In this document: positions 25,926 to 38,764 of the stretch, in pieces | Layout of the letters: each line of letters begins with the position of its first letter | How positions within the stretch are numbered: the first letter of the stretch is position 1 | Assembly: GCA_035048815.1 (NCBI GenBank) | Contig: JAUCBN010000023.1 | Span: forward strand, 2,487,501 to 2,551,500 | DNA: 64,000 nt | Direction: 5' to 3' | Source of the DNA: Abelmoschus esculentus | Lineage: Eukaryota; Streptophyta; Magnoliopsida; Malvales; Malvaceae | The notes under the pieces: generated by a model | The model's database searches: none | Told to the model about the DNA's origin: nothing | Seen by the model: the letters and a program-made list of their open reading frames with translations, nothing else | Program-made: the position numbers and the translations under genes

Positions 25926-27440
25926 TCGTCTAATAAATTATTAAATTTAAAAAATTATTAAAATTTTTAAAACTGGTTAGACATGCAAGGTGAGTTCAAT
26001 AAAATGTTATTTTTAAAAAATAAAAGTTAAATTAGTATAACATCATTAATTTAATTAAGTAAAATTTTCGTGCATACCCAACGAGTTTCAATTTAAATTT
26101 AATTAATTAATTAAATTAAATTAGACAATAAAAATGTAATTATTTTTTTAAACTCGTTTGGCATGTTAAATGAATTGAGTTAAATATTATTAAAAAATTA
26201 TTAAAACTTGTTGGGCTTGTACAACGTGTTTTCTATAAAAATATTATCTTAAAAAATATATTTTTTCGAATACTATTTTGGGAATAATTTCCTAAAATGT
26301 ACTATTGGATTGTGCCTCAATTTTAATTTGATGTAAAAAATTAACTTAAATTATAATTTTAAAAAATTCTCTTAAGATTTTCGGTTATAAAATCAGACTT
26401 TAAATAATTTATTTTTATTAATTAAACAATCGATTTTTAAATTTAAATCGAACCTTTCAATTTTTTTAATATACATGTATATTACATACGAAAAAAGTTT
26501 CAAGGGTACTTTTAAAATGAATTAAATCTCTAATATTTTTTACCCAATTAAGTCATTAAACAAAAGAAATTAATCAATTAAGCCTTTTGATAATAAGATC
26601 TTATGACAATTTTTGGATAGGTTGTTTCATTTTATTTAAAAATTATTTAAAAATTCTACAAATTTTAAATGACCTATAAAATTTATAATATTTTTTTTGA
26701 AAAATTATGTAAATATAAAACATATAGATTATACCGTATCATATATCAATAATATCTGAAGTAAAATATGTCGAGATTTAATGGTCAAAATTAGTTAAAA
26801 AAACTTAATTCCGTTCAATGGTTTAACCAATTAAATTTCTTGGTTCAATGACATAATTAGGTAAAAAAAAAATTCGCTTCATTATTCCCCCCCAAAATTT
26901 AAGATCTTATTATACTCTTAAACCCTAAAAAATAACAAATATAAATATACATCTTAAATTATTATAAAATATCATTTAAATTTGAATAAAATAATATTAC
27001 AACGTTATGATATTTATAATTAAATTTAAACAAAAATTATAATCTGACTTAACTTGAGTCATAAATTTTAAATATAAAATATAACTTATCATTTCATCAA
27101 TTTAATTGATCTAAATTTTTTACACTCGACTCGATAAATAATCACCCCTAATCGCGATTATGTTGTTTTTTCTTCATTAATTGGCCGTTGGCTCTCCCAT
27201 GCGCCACTTCTCAATGTGACTCTGTCCCTTTATTCATTATCCTCTCCTAATTATTCCTAAACTCCCTATTAACTTAATATTATAATTAATTGGACTAAAT
27301 AAATTAAAGGTTTAGTGAAAAAAATCTTATTATTTTTTTAAATAGAAATATCTTGTTATTTTTAAATCTTAAGGTCGATAATAATGTCTAATTCGAATTT
27401 ATGAAAATCATTTCTCTATTTGAATGTGGAAAAGATTATT
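25926..27440. other. AT-rich intergenic DNA with a decayed inverted repeat
   Basis: Around 26510-26890, phrases about caattaagtcattaaac near the left are mirrored by caatgacataattagg near the right, suggesting an old fold-back element. A CACCCCTA-type terminus at about 27143-27152 may be the right end of an hAT-like copy without a clear left end. No coding sequence. Confidence 0.4.
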
Positions 27441-27454
27441 TGTATTATATGAAA

Positions 27455-28195
27455 GCTTTTACTCTAATATTGTTTTCCAATTTTTTTACATCAATATGAT
27501 CTTTTTGTTACAGTGGCGGATCTATTACTTGATGAGGGTGAATGCGGACCCACCCTAAAATTTAAATTTGACTTCTTAAATGTTTATTTTATACATTAGT
27601 GTTTACACTGGATTAATTGATGTCATTATTTTTATCCAATTCAGTTGATAGTGTAATTACCTATGGAGGTAATTTACCAATAAGTTGACTTCTCAGATGA
27701 TGTAATTACCTATGAAGGTAACTAGTTTATAATGGAGAACGCCAAGAGAAAGTGGTGTTCTCTCTTTGACACTGTAGAAAGTGCTCACCCATAAAAAACT
27801 TTTTTAAATTTACCACTGTTTCCCTGTTTATTTCCCACAATACGATGAATTATTATTCAATTCAGAAATCAGGTGAAAAGCATTCCGACTTCAAACAATG
27901 TCTGAATAAAATATTAAACACTGTTTGAAGTTAGAGTGCTTTTCACCCTACTTTACTGTTTAAAGTATTAGTGCTTTCTCTAATTTCAATTTTTTTAATT
28001 TATGTTTGAAGTCAAGTGGAAAGCGCTTCGACTTCAAACATTGTTTAATATTTTATTCAGACACTGTTTAAAATCAGAGTGATTTCCATCCGACTTTTGA
28101 ATTGAACAATAATTCACTACACTGTAGGAAATAAACATGGAGGGACCATATTATTGTAAAAAAAAATGGAAAACTATATTAGAGTAAAAAACCCT
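27455..28195. repeat. Long fold-back TIR element
   Basis: The inner arms at 27825-27950 and about 28010-28136 are long inverted copies: gtttatttcccacaa on the left against ctgtaggaaataaac on the right, and aatgtctgaataaaatatt against aatattttattcagacact. Outer arms at about 27455-27510 and 28137-28195 also match in inverse (ttttactctaatattg against ctatattagagtaaaa). The left side between the arms holds about 300 extra bases (27511-27820), probably a later insertion. No protein is encoded. Confidence 0.55.
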
Positions 28196-29040
28196 ATATA
28201 TGTCATATCTAAATCCAATCTCTTAATACATATTATTACTTTTATAACGATATGAAAGTATATGTAATTAGTGACGATATAAAAGTTTTAAAATAAAAGT
28301 TTAAAATATTTTTTCATCAAATGAATGTATAAAATTTTAATTATTTATTCTATACATTAAATTAATTTTTTAAAATAAATTTAAAACTAAAATAACAATT
28401 TTCTTTTATAAAATAGGTGTGCAGTTGCTTCCCTGAGTGTCTCTTTTCGTCCGCATCTGCGTGCAATACATTGGATGTATCGGCATTTAAATTCGTATAC
28501 AAGAACAACAACTATTTTTTAATGGACATATAAATACGATAATTACTATTTATTCATACCAATATTTTATATTAAAAATCCTCAATTTATTTCAAATTAA
28601 ACTTTATATCGATATTTATGTACTCGTACAATACAATAAAAATATAATAACTTTTAAATTTTATATGTGATATTTTAACTTGATTTTTTTTTAAATTTTT
28701 TGGGGCTATGGTCACTGCTCTTAGTGTGTTGTATGTTCAGGAACGAAATTATATGCACCTGTCCCTTTATTTAAATTCTTTAAAAAAAATTTATGAATTT
28801 ATTTTCATACTTCTAAATATTTATGTTTTGTTCCTTTCAACTTTAAATTTTAGCTCTGTCTCTGTGTATGTTAGGAATTTTATTTTTTGAGTGTGGTTGA
28901 GTTCGATTATCATATTTATGTCGATGCTTTTTTTCTCTAATAATTTAAAGCAAATTAACGAGGCTTACGTGGATATTTTTTTTGTATGATTCCCTCTAAT
29001 AAAATCGTATAAGTTGCTGAAAAGAAAATTTATGCATTGG
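28196..29040. other. AT-rich intergenic DNA, nothing recognised
   Basis: No coding pattern or bounded repeat. The 60-codon open frame at 28708-28890 is hydrophobic, low-complexity and isolated, and is probably chance. Confidence 0.45.
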
Positions 29041-29274
29041 ATGTAAATCGTGTACCTCTTTCCCATGCCTCCATTTCAAATTAAAGGTTTAGGGTTTAGG
29101 GTTTTAGGTTAAGGGTTTCAGTTAGAGTTTAAAGAATTAAGGGTATGGTGTATTTTTAGACTGTAGGATTTAGGATATAAAAAATAAAAGTTAGTGTTTA
29201 AAATTTAATTTTTTAATAAATTTTTAAAAATACCATTAAACGAGACATGTCAAAGAAGCAGAAAATTTTTACTC
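29041..29274 (+). repeat. Telomere-like-core TIR repeat, complete-looking copy
   Basis: The left end gtaaatcgtgtacctctttc pairs in inverse with the right end aaagaagcagaaaattttta. The core begins ggtttagggtttagggtttt and degenerates along its length. One of the clearer full-length copies, about 234 bases. Confidence 0.6.
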
Positions 29275-30208
29275 GCATTATATATTTCTCCCAAATAAAT
29301 TGTAAAAAGGATATTATAAAAAAAAAATCTATGTTTCACATCAACTAGATATTCTTAAGATTTTATATTTTAAAAATATATCCTAAAATTGACAAAGATA
29401 TAAAATGTTCTCTTTACCGTAGACTTACCTTTATCCTTAAACAAAGACTTTATTATTTAATGTCATGGGCATGGCTCATACAAATTCAAAGAATCTCTAA
29501 GTTTGTTTGTTTTTTTAATCTAATCTGTACGAATCATTTAGCCTAAGTGATTAAAGGAATGATCGTTGTTTGTAGAGATTATAAGTCAAGCACCAATAAT
29601 GTCAGTATGGTGATTGAGCGATAAATATTTAATGTTTGGGAATATAAATTTATATAAATCTAATTCAAAAATAAGTATTATAAATCTAATTTTGATTTGA
29701 TTCGAATATTTTTTAAAAATCGACTTCAAAATAAATATAATAAACTCAATTTAATCTGACTTGATCTATAAAAATAATTTTACGGACTTAATTGTAAAAA
29801 TAATTTTAAAGAACTTAATCATAAAAATTATAAGGATTAAATTATAAATATTTTTTTAATTTTAAAAGCTTAATTATATATACTACTATTAAATTAATTT
29901 TTTTATTGATAGAAGATTACTTAATGATTATGTTTATTTAATACATAGATGTTTATACTAATTTTGTGAACTAAGATATTTTTGTGACCAAATGCTTAGC
30001 TCGTAAATATAAAATATATTTAATATTTAGTATAAAAAGAATTATTTTGAAGAGTATTTTTTAATCTCCGTCACTATTACGACTATGACACATATTATAA
30101 TTTTTCTCGTTTATAGAGATAAACAAAATTAAAATATGTTAAATTTTATCTTTCATATTATCTTATATTATTTTTTTGCCTATAAATTCTCGGATGATAT
30201 AAGAGATG
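29275..30208. other. AT-rich intergenic DNA, nothing recognised
   Basis: No coding pattern. Some phrases (gagattataagtcaagcacc...) recur at 14480 and 37650, marking fragments of another dispersed repeat without clear ends. Confidence 0.35.
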
Positions 30209-30450
30209 GAGAAATTAAATCATAAGTTATTCTTATCACGTTATTTATGGGATCAACTAATTAAAAATATCAATTTAATTATTTTTTTATCAAGTGAATC
30301 TTTACTAATATTTATTATAAATTAAGTTTAAAAACAATTTTTACCAAGTGAATCTTCACTTGGTAAAGACGTGAAAAAAATTAAATAAATATTTTTATTA
30401 ATTGATTCCAATGATGACGTGGTGAGAATGACCATGATATTTTTTTTTTC
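30209..30450. mobile_element. Small TIR element, GAGAAATTATA family
   Basis: The left end gagaaattaaatcataag is followed by ttatcacgttatttatggg; the right end has gacgtggtgagaatgaccatg. The centre is a near-perfect hairpin: accaagtgaatcttcacttggt. Part of it is duplicated in the following segment. Confidence 0.55.
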
Positions 30451-30928
30451 AGTGATGCTAATAGGATTGCCATAGATAGGGGTGTTCAAATTATAGTACC
30501 TGATTTTACGAATAATAGTTTGATTGATCCGTATCTCGGTCTATGTTGGTCTTGTACCCGTAAAACCGAATAATTGGAAAACGAATAATAGGATTACCAC
30601 GTTATTCATGGACCAACCAATTAAAAGTATCGATTTAATTATTTTTTTATATCATCATTTTTACCAAGTGAATCTTCACTAATATTTACTGTAAATTAAG
30701 TTTAAAAATAATTTTTACCAAGTGAATCTTCACTTGGTAAAGATGATGATGTGAAAAAATAATTAAATAAATATTTTTACTGGTTGATTCCATTGATAAT
30801 ATGGTAAGAATGACCCATGATATAATTTTTTTTCAGTGATGCTAATAGGAATGCCATAGATAGGGTGTTCAAATTATAGTACCTGATTTTACGAATAATA
30901 GTTTAATTGATCCGTTTCTCGGTCTATA
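30234..30928. repeat. Direct tandem duplication, period about 361 bases
   Basis: Unit 1 (30234-30545) and unit 2 (30595-30928) share the GAGAAATTATA-family interior with its accaagtgaatcttcacttgg hairpin and the flank gatagg(g)gtgttcaaattatag through ctcggtctat. Because the flank is copied along with the element, this is a segmental tandem duplication and not two insertions. Small indels separate the units. Confidence 0.8.
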
Positions 30929-32200
30929 TCGAATAATTGGATACCGAATATAAAGATATATGTATTTATTAAATATAATTATTAGTTAATATAAGAAAAA
31001 TATATATTAGATTAATATAAATATATATATTTATTAACTATAAAAATATTTTAATATGTTTCATTAGTTTAACATAAAAATATGTATTTATTAAATATTA
31101 AATATTTTAATTTTAAATATATCTAAATATTCGGGTATCTAAAATTTTAAAATTTTGTAATCTGTGTCGGACTCTAAAAGTGGTGGGTTTGGTGAGATAA
31201 AAATAATTTATAAAATTACCCGGATTTTAAAAAATATCGAATAAATAATAATCCAAATTCTTTCGTATAATTTGGTACCAAATATAAGATATATATATTT
31301 AAATAATATTTAAATTTTTTAATGTTATAATATATGAAATAAATGAACTTAAATTATTATAAAAATATAAAAATAATAAATACAAATTTTAACAATGATA
31401 TATATACCATAAAATATAAAAATTTAAAAATATTTTATTTAAAAAATATATATAAATAATTTTTTAATTAAAAACAATTTATTAATGATATCTTGATAAA
31501 AAAAATTATAAAGTTTATAAATTATAAATAAAGTCTAATAATAAATAAAAATTCTAATTCTAATTTGATTCCTCAAAAATAATTTTCTAATTCAAAAAGT
31601 TGAAAATACTATTTAAATAAAAATTTTCCTACGTAAATTAACTATTTATTATTTTTTCACCCTTAAAAATATTTTTAAGTCTAATAAACTTTTTAAAAGT
31701 AATACTAATCGAGTCGGATAAATCTATCACGTGCGTCGAACATCGTTGACTATCACTAACACTGAATATCGTTGAACACCATTAAATTAATTAATAAAAA
31801 ATAAGAATTTTAAAGATTCAATGTATAATTAATTTAACTAAAATTTTATTTTAAATAACTTATAATTATACGTTGAGTACTTTTTTTTATTAATTAATTT
31901 AATATTATTCAATATTTAACGTCAGTGATATTTAACAATATTCAATGTATGTTATAGAATTTTTCAATCGGACTTTGGTGTTTAAAAAATTAAATTGACT
32001 ACAATACATATATATTATTTATGGTCTCATTTAATAATAAATTAATAATTTTTTTTTATTTTTTAAGATAAATTTTTATATAATTTTTTATAAAATAAGT
32101 TTTTACATTTTTTTATATATTAATAAATAAATAAATAAATAAATAAATCTCCTATATAGATAAGGCGATAACACGAGAAATGTAATAATTTCTCCTTTCA
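30929..32200. other. AT-rich upstream region of the nitrate reductase gene
   Basis: Very AT-rich, with a short (aaat)n run at about 32127-32150. No gene seen; the proximal promoter of the downstream gene lies at its right end. Confidence 0.5.
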
Positions 32201-32221
32201 CATGTTTCTACCTCGCGAGCC

Positions 32222-32229
32222 TATATAAA
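32222..32229 (+). promoter_or_regulatory. TATA box of the nitrate reductase gene
   Basis: tatataaa lies 120 bases upstream of the start codon, in a context (cctatataaacac) typical of plant core promoters. The leader that follows is C/T- and then A-rich. Confidence 0.7.
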
Positions 32230-32341
32230 CACTTCACCCCTTGCCCTCTTCTTCACTTCCTTTCATTGAAAGACAACCACAAAACCAGGAGGAAAAAAAA
32301 GGGTGAGAGGGAGTAGTTTCTTTATCGAGAAACTGTTCATC

Positions 32342-35318
32342 ATGGCGGCTTCGGTCGATAATCGACAATTCAGGCGCCTTGAACCGGCTTCAAACGGTGT
32401 TTTCATCCCCTCGAAGCCCGGTCCAAGTGCCCCAACACACCGCACTGTCAAACATGTTTTCTCAGACCATGATTCTTCCAGTGAAGATGAAGGAAATGAG
32501 ATCAACTATTACAACGAGTTGATTGTCAAGTCCAATAACGAGCTAGAACCTTCCATCTTGGACTCTCGAGATGAAGACACCGCGGATAACTGGATCAAGC
32601 GCAATGCCTCCATGGTCCGTCTCACCGGGAAGCACCCTTTCAACGCCGAACCTCCCTTGAACCGCCTCATGCACCACGGCTTTATCACTCCCGTTCCACT
32701 CCACTACGTTCGTAACCACGGTCCAATTCCCAAAGCTTCCTGGGATGACTGGACCATCGAAGTTACCGGTTTAGTTAAAAAGCCGATGAAGTTGACCATG
32801 GACCAACTGGTTAACGAGTTCAAAAGCCGTGAGTTCCCTGTCACCTTGGTTTGTGCCGGGAACAGACGTAAAGAACAAAACATGGTGAAACAAACGATGG
32901 GTTTCAACTGGGGAGCCGCCGCGGTTTCCAATTCGGTGTGGAGAGGTGTACCATTGCGTGACGTGCTCAAGCGATGTGGGATCTTTAGCAAGAAAAATGG
33001 TGCCCTGAATGTATGCTTCGAAGGGGCGCAGGATTTACCGGGAGACGATGATTCCAAATATGGAACTAGCATCAAGAGGGAGTACGCTATGGACCCTTCT
33101 CGGGATATTATCTTAGCTTACATGCAAAACAGAAAGCTTTTGACTCCCGATCATGGATTCCCGGTTCGGCTTATCATCCCCGGATTCATTGACGGACGAA
33201 TGGTGAAATGGTTAAAGAAAATAATCGTTACCACACAAGAAACGGAGAGTTTTTATCACTATAAAGATAACAGACTGCTTCCTTCTCACGTTGATGAAGA
33301 ACTAGCCAACGAAGAAGGTAATTTTATAATCCATTTTCTCTATTTTTAAATAATTATTCTGTGCATTGGATGGGAATACTGACGTTTCTGATGTACTGTG
33401 TGAAGGTTGGTGGTATAAGCCGGAATATATCATCAACGAGCTAAACATCAACTCGGTGATAACCACGCCTTGCCATGAAGAGATCTTGCCGATCAACTCG
33501 TGGACAACTCAGAGGCCATATACTTTGAGGGGATATGCATATTCCGGTGAGTTTCTGTAAAGATTCCTGTTCTTTTTTCATGTTTTAAACTTCATATTTT
33601 CAAAGGGAATCTAATTGTATATCTCTACTTATTCGATTTTGTATGAATTGAGCACAGGAGGTGGGAAGAAGGTGACACGCGTTGAGGTTACAATGGATGG
33701 TGGGGAAACGTGGCAAGTATGCGCCCTTGACCGGACTGAGAAACCAAACAAATATGGGAAATTCTGGTGCTGGTGCTTCTGGTCCCTGGAGGTCGAGGTT
33801 CTTGATTTGCTCGGAGCCAAGGAAATCGCTGTTCGAGCTTGGGATGAGACCATCAATACTCAGCCCCAGAAGCTCATTTGGAATGTCATGGTACGCTTTC
33901 TTTTTCTTTCTTTTTCAATTATGAATCCGAAAAAAAAAATCAAAGAAAGTTCAGTGATGAAGGAGTTAATGATATTGTAACAGGGAATGATGAACAACTG
34001 CTGGTTCCGTGTTAAAACAAACGTTTGCAAGCCTCACAAAGGAGAGATCGGGATCGTTTTCGAGCACCCGACGTTGCCAGGCAACCAATCCGGTGGATGG
34101 ATGGCTAAGGAACGACACCTTGAAAAATCAGCCGATGCAAAGCCCACCTTAAAGAAGAGTGTTTCAACTCCTTTCATGAACACTGCCTCCAAAACATTTT
34201 CAATGCAAGAGGTTAAGAAACATAACTCCGCTGATTCGGCTTGGATCGTCGTCCACGGTCACATCTACGATTGCACTCGGTTCCTCAAAGATCACCCCGG
34301 TGGCACTGATAGTATTTTGATCAACGCAGGAACAGATTGCACTGAAGAATTTGACGCAATTCACTCTGATAAAGCCAAGAAACTACTGGAAGATTATCGA
34401 ATCGGAGAGTTGCTCACGACGGGTTATGGTTCCGACTCGTCAACCTCATCGCCGAATACTTCCGTGCACGGGGCGTCAAACATGGTAAGCTCTTTAGCTC
34501 CTATTAAAGAAGTTGTACCGACAAGAACTGTAGCCCTAGTTCCACGTCAGAAAATCCCGTGCAACCTGGTCGAGAAAATATCCATCTCTCATGACGTTCG
34601 CTTGTTTCGATTTGCATTACCATCAGAAGATCAAGTGCTTGGATTACCCATCGGGAAGCACATATTTTTGTGTGCCATCATAGACAATAAGCTATGCATG
34701 AGAGCTTACACCCCGACAAGCACCATCGATGAAGCCGGCCACTTTGATCTAGTGGTCAAAATTTACTTCAAAGGGATGCATCCCAAATTCCCCAATGGAG
34801 GACTCATGTCACAGCATTTGGACTCACTGCCTGTAGGGTCATATTTAGACGTAAAGGGTCCTTTGGGTCATATCGAATACACAGGTCGAGGCATCTTTTC
34901 TGTCCATGGCAAACCCAAGTTTGCCAAAAAGCTGGCAATGCTGGCCGGTGGAACAGGGATAACCCCGATTTGTCAAGTCATCCAAGCGATCTTGAAGGAT
35001 CCGGAGGACGAGACCGAGATGTATGTGGTGTATGCAAACCGAACCGAAGACGATATTTTGTTGAAAGACGAGCTTGACGGTTGGGCCAAGAAGCATGAAC
35101 GATTGAAAGTGTGGTACGTGGTGCAAGAATCAGTAAGGGAAGGATGGCAATATAGCTTGGGTTTCATCACCGAAAGCATCTTAAGAGAGCACATCCCAGA
35201 GGGCTCGAACGACACTCTTGCGTTGGCTTGTGGACCGCCGCCGATGATTCAGTTCGCCGTCCAACCTAATTTGGAGAAGATGAACTATAATGTCAAGGAT
35301 TCTTTACTGGTTTTCTAA
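32342..35318 (+). CDS. NIA: Nitrate reductase [NADH], assimilatory
   Basis: Cytosolic enzyme that reduces nitrate to nitrite with NADH, the first step of nitrate assimilation. Exons 32342-33317, 33406-33546, 33658-33890 and 33984-35318 join in frame to 894 residues, close to the usual 900-917. Order: acidic N-tail; molybdopterin domain with the Mo-ligand Cys at about residue 171 (TLVCAGNRRKEQ); Mo-dimerisation region (GGGKKVTRVEVTMDGGETW); hinge with a 14-3-3-type phosphoserine site (LKKSVSTPF); cytochrome b5 domain with haem-binding HPGG and a second His in HSDKAKK; FAD domain with RAYTPTS; NADH domain with AGGTGITP and CGPPPMIQ; C-terminus SLLVF. All key motifs are present and no frame is broken. 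Light and nitrogen control through the hinge serine is known for the family and inferred here. The codon use is much more GC-balanced than the flanks. Confidence 0.97.
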
Positions 35319-35397
35319 AAAAAAAAAGTTCTGCAACTTTTCAGTTTAGCCTCTTCCTTGTCAACGATGAAGTAACATTTATGTATATATGGTAAGA

Positions 35398-35403
35398 AAT
35401 AAA
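35398..35403 (+). terminator. Polyadenylation signal of the nitrate reductase gene
   Basis: aataaa lies 80 bases after the stop codon, at a normal distance for a plant near-upstream element. Confidence 0.5.
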
Positions 35404-36289
35404 TGGCTGCGTTTAGTTCGAACGATGGATTTGAGTTAAAAATTTCAGTTAAATCCTCATTTTCTTAAAAAAATATTCGTTTAAGTTACTAAATTAAAAA
35501 AAATATTTCACCGACTACCCATATTTAAATAATAAAATAATAAAAAATCCTGATATTTTAATAGAAAATTTAGATAAAAAATATTGTTGTAGTATATACT
35601 GTGATACTATTAATTGAGAAAAAGCCGATGTTTCAATGATTAGAACGTGGGTCCACTGAGCAGCGGTGAAAGAGGCGCCACCACCACGTACGGAGCTGCT
35701 GCCCTTACTGTGAGCCAAATTAAACAACCCTTGCTGCTTCGGACGTCCAAGGGTCACCTAACTTCCGCTTAGTTTCCCCAATCGCCTTTCGTTGCCCCCT
35801 TGCCTCGTTTTCTAATTCATACTTTCCTGTTTCAAAATTTAATTATTAATATTAGATTTATTTATTGAATATTTAATATAAGACCATCCTTTTTAATCAA
35901 ATTTTCTTCATTCGTAATGTTATAATTCGATATCTTAATTTTATTTAAAATATGTAATTTACTATTTCCTTAAATGAATGAGTGATTAGTAGGAACGAAG
36001 TTATGTATACGTTGGAGGGATTGTTGCCCTTCTCAATTTTTTGGTACAATTATATTTTTAGTCTCTTTCAATTTAAATATTAATTAAATAAGGGTTATTG
36101 TCCCTCTCAATTTTTTAATTTAAAGGTTTAATAGATTATTTCCCCTTCCAACATTAAATTTTAACTCCGTCATATCTTTAATCTCGTCCCTCCCCGTATA
36201 ATTAAATATGTTTAAAATCTTTAACTAATTCTCAAGTTGGAACCATTTTCAGGTTGTTGTATTCTACTCGAGCCTTATATGTTTTTTAT
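35404..36289. other. 3' flank of nitrate reductase, no gene recognised
   Basis: Mostly AT-rich. A GC-richer patch at 35640-35810 carries an 80-codon minus-strand frame (35515-35757) that resembles nothing I know. It could be an old promoter or leader fragment. Confidence 0.4.
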
Positions 36290-36538
36290 TAAAAAATTAA
36301 ATTTTAAACCATAACATTAATTTTCTTCGTCTTAAACCTTAAACCTTAAAAAATATACTATATCCCTAATTTCTTAAACCTTAATCACAACCTCTGACTT
36401 TAAACCCTACACCTTAAAAAATATGTTATATCTTTAATTTCTTAAACCATAACCATAATCTTTAATTTTAAACCCTAAATCTATTAATTTAAAATGAAAA
36501 CACTAATAAAGATACGATTAAGAGGTAAACCGTCTAAC
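36290..36538 (-). repeat. Telomere-like-core TIR repeat, inverted orientation
   Basis: Reads in the CCCTAAA sense on the plus strand (cttaaaccttaaacc..., taaaccctaaatc) and ends with agaggtaaaccgtctaac, the complement of the family left end. The left-hand terminus is decayed. Confidence 0.5.
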
Positions 36539-36574
36539 TTTGCATTCTTTTTTTACTGTTGGATCTCTACCAAC

Positions 36575-36805
36575 CTTCCCTAATCTTTAATTTCACATTG
36601 CCACAACCATTTACAACTTGCTTTGTTTTTTATGTTAAAGTCATATAACCCAAGACCTCCCTCCCCTTTGGGAAGACAGAGTGTCTCCCATTTCACCCCA
36701 TAGGAAGTTCGCCACCAATCTCGACAGAACAGAACAGAACTGACCGAAGCAGGCATGGGAATCATAGATAGACGGTACATGGGAGTGTTTGAGGAGTGCA
36801 AATCC
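36575..36805 (-). mobile_element. Non-LTR retrotransposon (LINE) reverse-transcriptase-tail fragment
   Basis: The minus strand encodes VKWETLCLPKGEGGLGLYDF followed by NIKNKASCKWLWQ, the conserved region between reverse transcriptase and the zf-RVT domain of plant LINEs. Upstream, the match continues in a second frame (SRLVANFLWGEMG), so there is at least one frameshift. Only about 75 residues remain of an ORF2 that is normally over 1000 residues. An hAT-like element starts 31 bases away. Confidence 0.75.
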
Positions 36806-36835
36806 TCTATCTTTTTTTATATCTCTATTCGTGTC

Positions 36836-37344
36836 TAGGGATGAGTATTTGGTTAATTCGATCGGTGACTGAATCGAATTAGTCAAAATCGAATTAACCG
36901 AAAATTTAAAAATCTTAACTGTTAATCGAACCGAAATTTTTTCGGTTATTAGCTGAACTAACCGAATTAATCGAAATTTATTATAAATTTTGGTTAAATT
37001 ACATAATAGATCACTAAATTAAGCTAAAATAATTTTTTAGTCACTAAACTTTTATTTTATACTAATTTAATATAAAATTTAGTGACCATTTTATAATATA
37101 AAAAAATTTAATAAACATTTTATAATATTTTAAAAGTTAAATGGCTAAAAATAAATATATATAATATATAATATTTAACATATATAATTTTGGTTAATTC
37201 GAATAATTAACCGATTTCGAACCGAATTATCAAAAAAAATAATAACCGTTAACCGAATTTACCAAAAATTAACCGGTCGAATTAACCGAAATAATTTCGA
37301 TTCGGTCGGTTAACCAAATTAACCGAACCGAATGCACACCCCTA
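36836..37344. mobile_element. hAT-like non-autonomous element with good 8-bp duplication
   Basis: Termini tagggatgag and tgcacacccct(a) are inverted copies. Flanking 8-mers ttcgtgtc and ttcgtgcc match at 7 of 8 positions, the best hAT-type duplication in the window. The interior is dense in TTCGGTTAA/TTAACCGAA-like words on both sides of an AT-rich centre. No protein encoded. Confidence 0.7.
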
Positions 37345-37356
37345 TTCGTGCCTATG

Positions 37357-37573
37357 CTTTAAATTAGAGGTTTAAGGGGTATGGTTTAGAGTTTAAGGTT
37401 AAAGGTCACAATTAGAGTTTAGGGAATTAGGGGTATGATGTATTTTTTAGGATGTAGGGTTTAGGATTTAAGATATAGGAAATAAGGATTAGGATTAAAA
37501 TTTTAAGTGTTTAGAAATTTTAAATAAGAGACATTGTTGGAGGTAAGGTAAAGAGGTAAAAAAAAATTATCCA
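37357..37573 (+). repeat. Telomere-like-core TIR repeat
   Basis: The left end is shortened (tgcctatgctttaaattagagg); the core has tagagtttaaggttaaagg and gatgtagggtttagg. The right end ggtaaagaggtaaaaaa fits the family terminus. It abuts the preceding hAT-like element's target duplication. Confidence 0.5.
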
Positions 37574-38587
37574 TGTTTGATAATACCAACTTGATCAAAG
37601 TAACTCAGTCGAAATCGCACGAATCATTCAGTCTCATCAGTTCCAGGAACAATTATTGTTTCTGGAGGGTACGTGTTCGAGCACCAGTATTGTCAGCACA
37701 ATAATTGAACGATTAATATCCAATGATTAAAGGGTATATACTCTAAAACATATACGACTGTAATCACTGTAACTAAATTAAAAAATAAACTCAGTCAAAC
37801 CTTTTGTATTTTGAATTTATTTTATTTATAAGCCCAAATCTTCTCATTCTGTTGCTGGTGTTTATATGGTTTTTGGTCATCTCTTGCTTTTAGCTTCATT
37901 CCCACGTAAATATCACCCAAAACGACAGTTTTTTTGGAATAGATAGCTTAGGAGTGTAGTTTTAAACCACTGTAAGAACAAAGATTTTGAGGCAGGACTT
38001 ATGTCTGAGATAAATCAGTTTCATTTGGGAACCAAACGGATAGGGACAGAGTTAAGATTTAAGGTTAAAAGAGAATTATTAAACATAAATATTAAGAATA
38101 AAGGTAAATTTATTAAAAACATTTTTAAAAGAAAATTAAATTAAAAAATATTTAAAGGTGAAAGGACGATTACCCCTTTCATATTTTTTTTGGATAAGAG
38201 ATGTTTTATCATCCAAGAAAACAATTAAAAACCCTGCAACAACACACGAAACATACACTTGAGAGCCCATCCTATAGGGAATTTCTCATGATGCACAAAT
38301 ACATCTATTTACATCATCCATGTATACATCTTTACATTAAACTTTTACGCATACAATATGATATACATACTAGTTTCACGCAATCTTAAGAATGTACACA
38401 ATTAAAGATTTTTTCTTTTAAGTTTGAGCATAACTATCTTACCTCCTCATCTCAACTCAACTTACCTCTTCGAACGCCACAAAGAGAAAGAATTATAGTT
38501 CAAATCTGACTAAAAAATGAATAATTTGTAAACAAATGGTTTCGAGACTCACTTTCAATGCCACACAACAAACATTGAGACTCAACC
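37574..38587. other. AT-rich intergenic DNA, nothing recognised
   Basis: No coding pattern. 37600-37740 shares words with other dispersed repeat pieces in the window (for example accagtattgtcagcac). No RNA gene seen. Confidence 0.4.
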
Positions 38588-38764
38588 ATAACCTTTATTC
38601 TCTATATCTTAAACTTTACACTTTAAAAAATACACTTTACCTCTAATTCCCTAAATCCTAATCATAACCCTAAACTTTGAATCCTAACCCCTAATCCCTA
38701 AATTTTCTAATTTAAAACAGAAGCAAGAAAGAAAACATAAAAAAGAGATAGATGATTTCTGCCC
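38588..38764 (-). repeat. Telomere-like-core TIR repeat, inverted orientation
   Basis: Plus strand shows cctctaattccctaaatcc, cctaacccctaatccctaaa and the terminal aaaaaagagatagatgatttc, the complement of the family left end. The opposite terminus is decayed. Confidence 0.5.

Noticed and set aside
32704..33075. Minus-strand open frame within nitrate reductase exon 1
   Set aside because: Antisense shadow of a strongly coding exon with GC-balanced codons.
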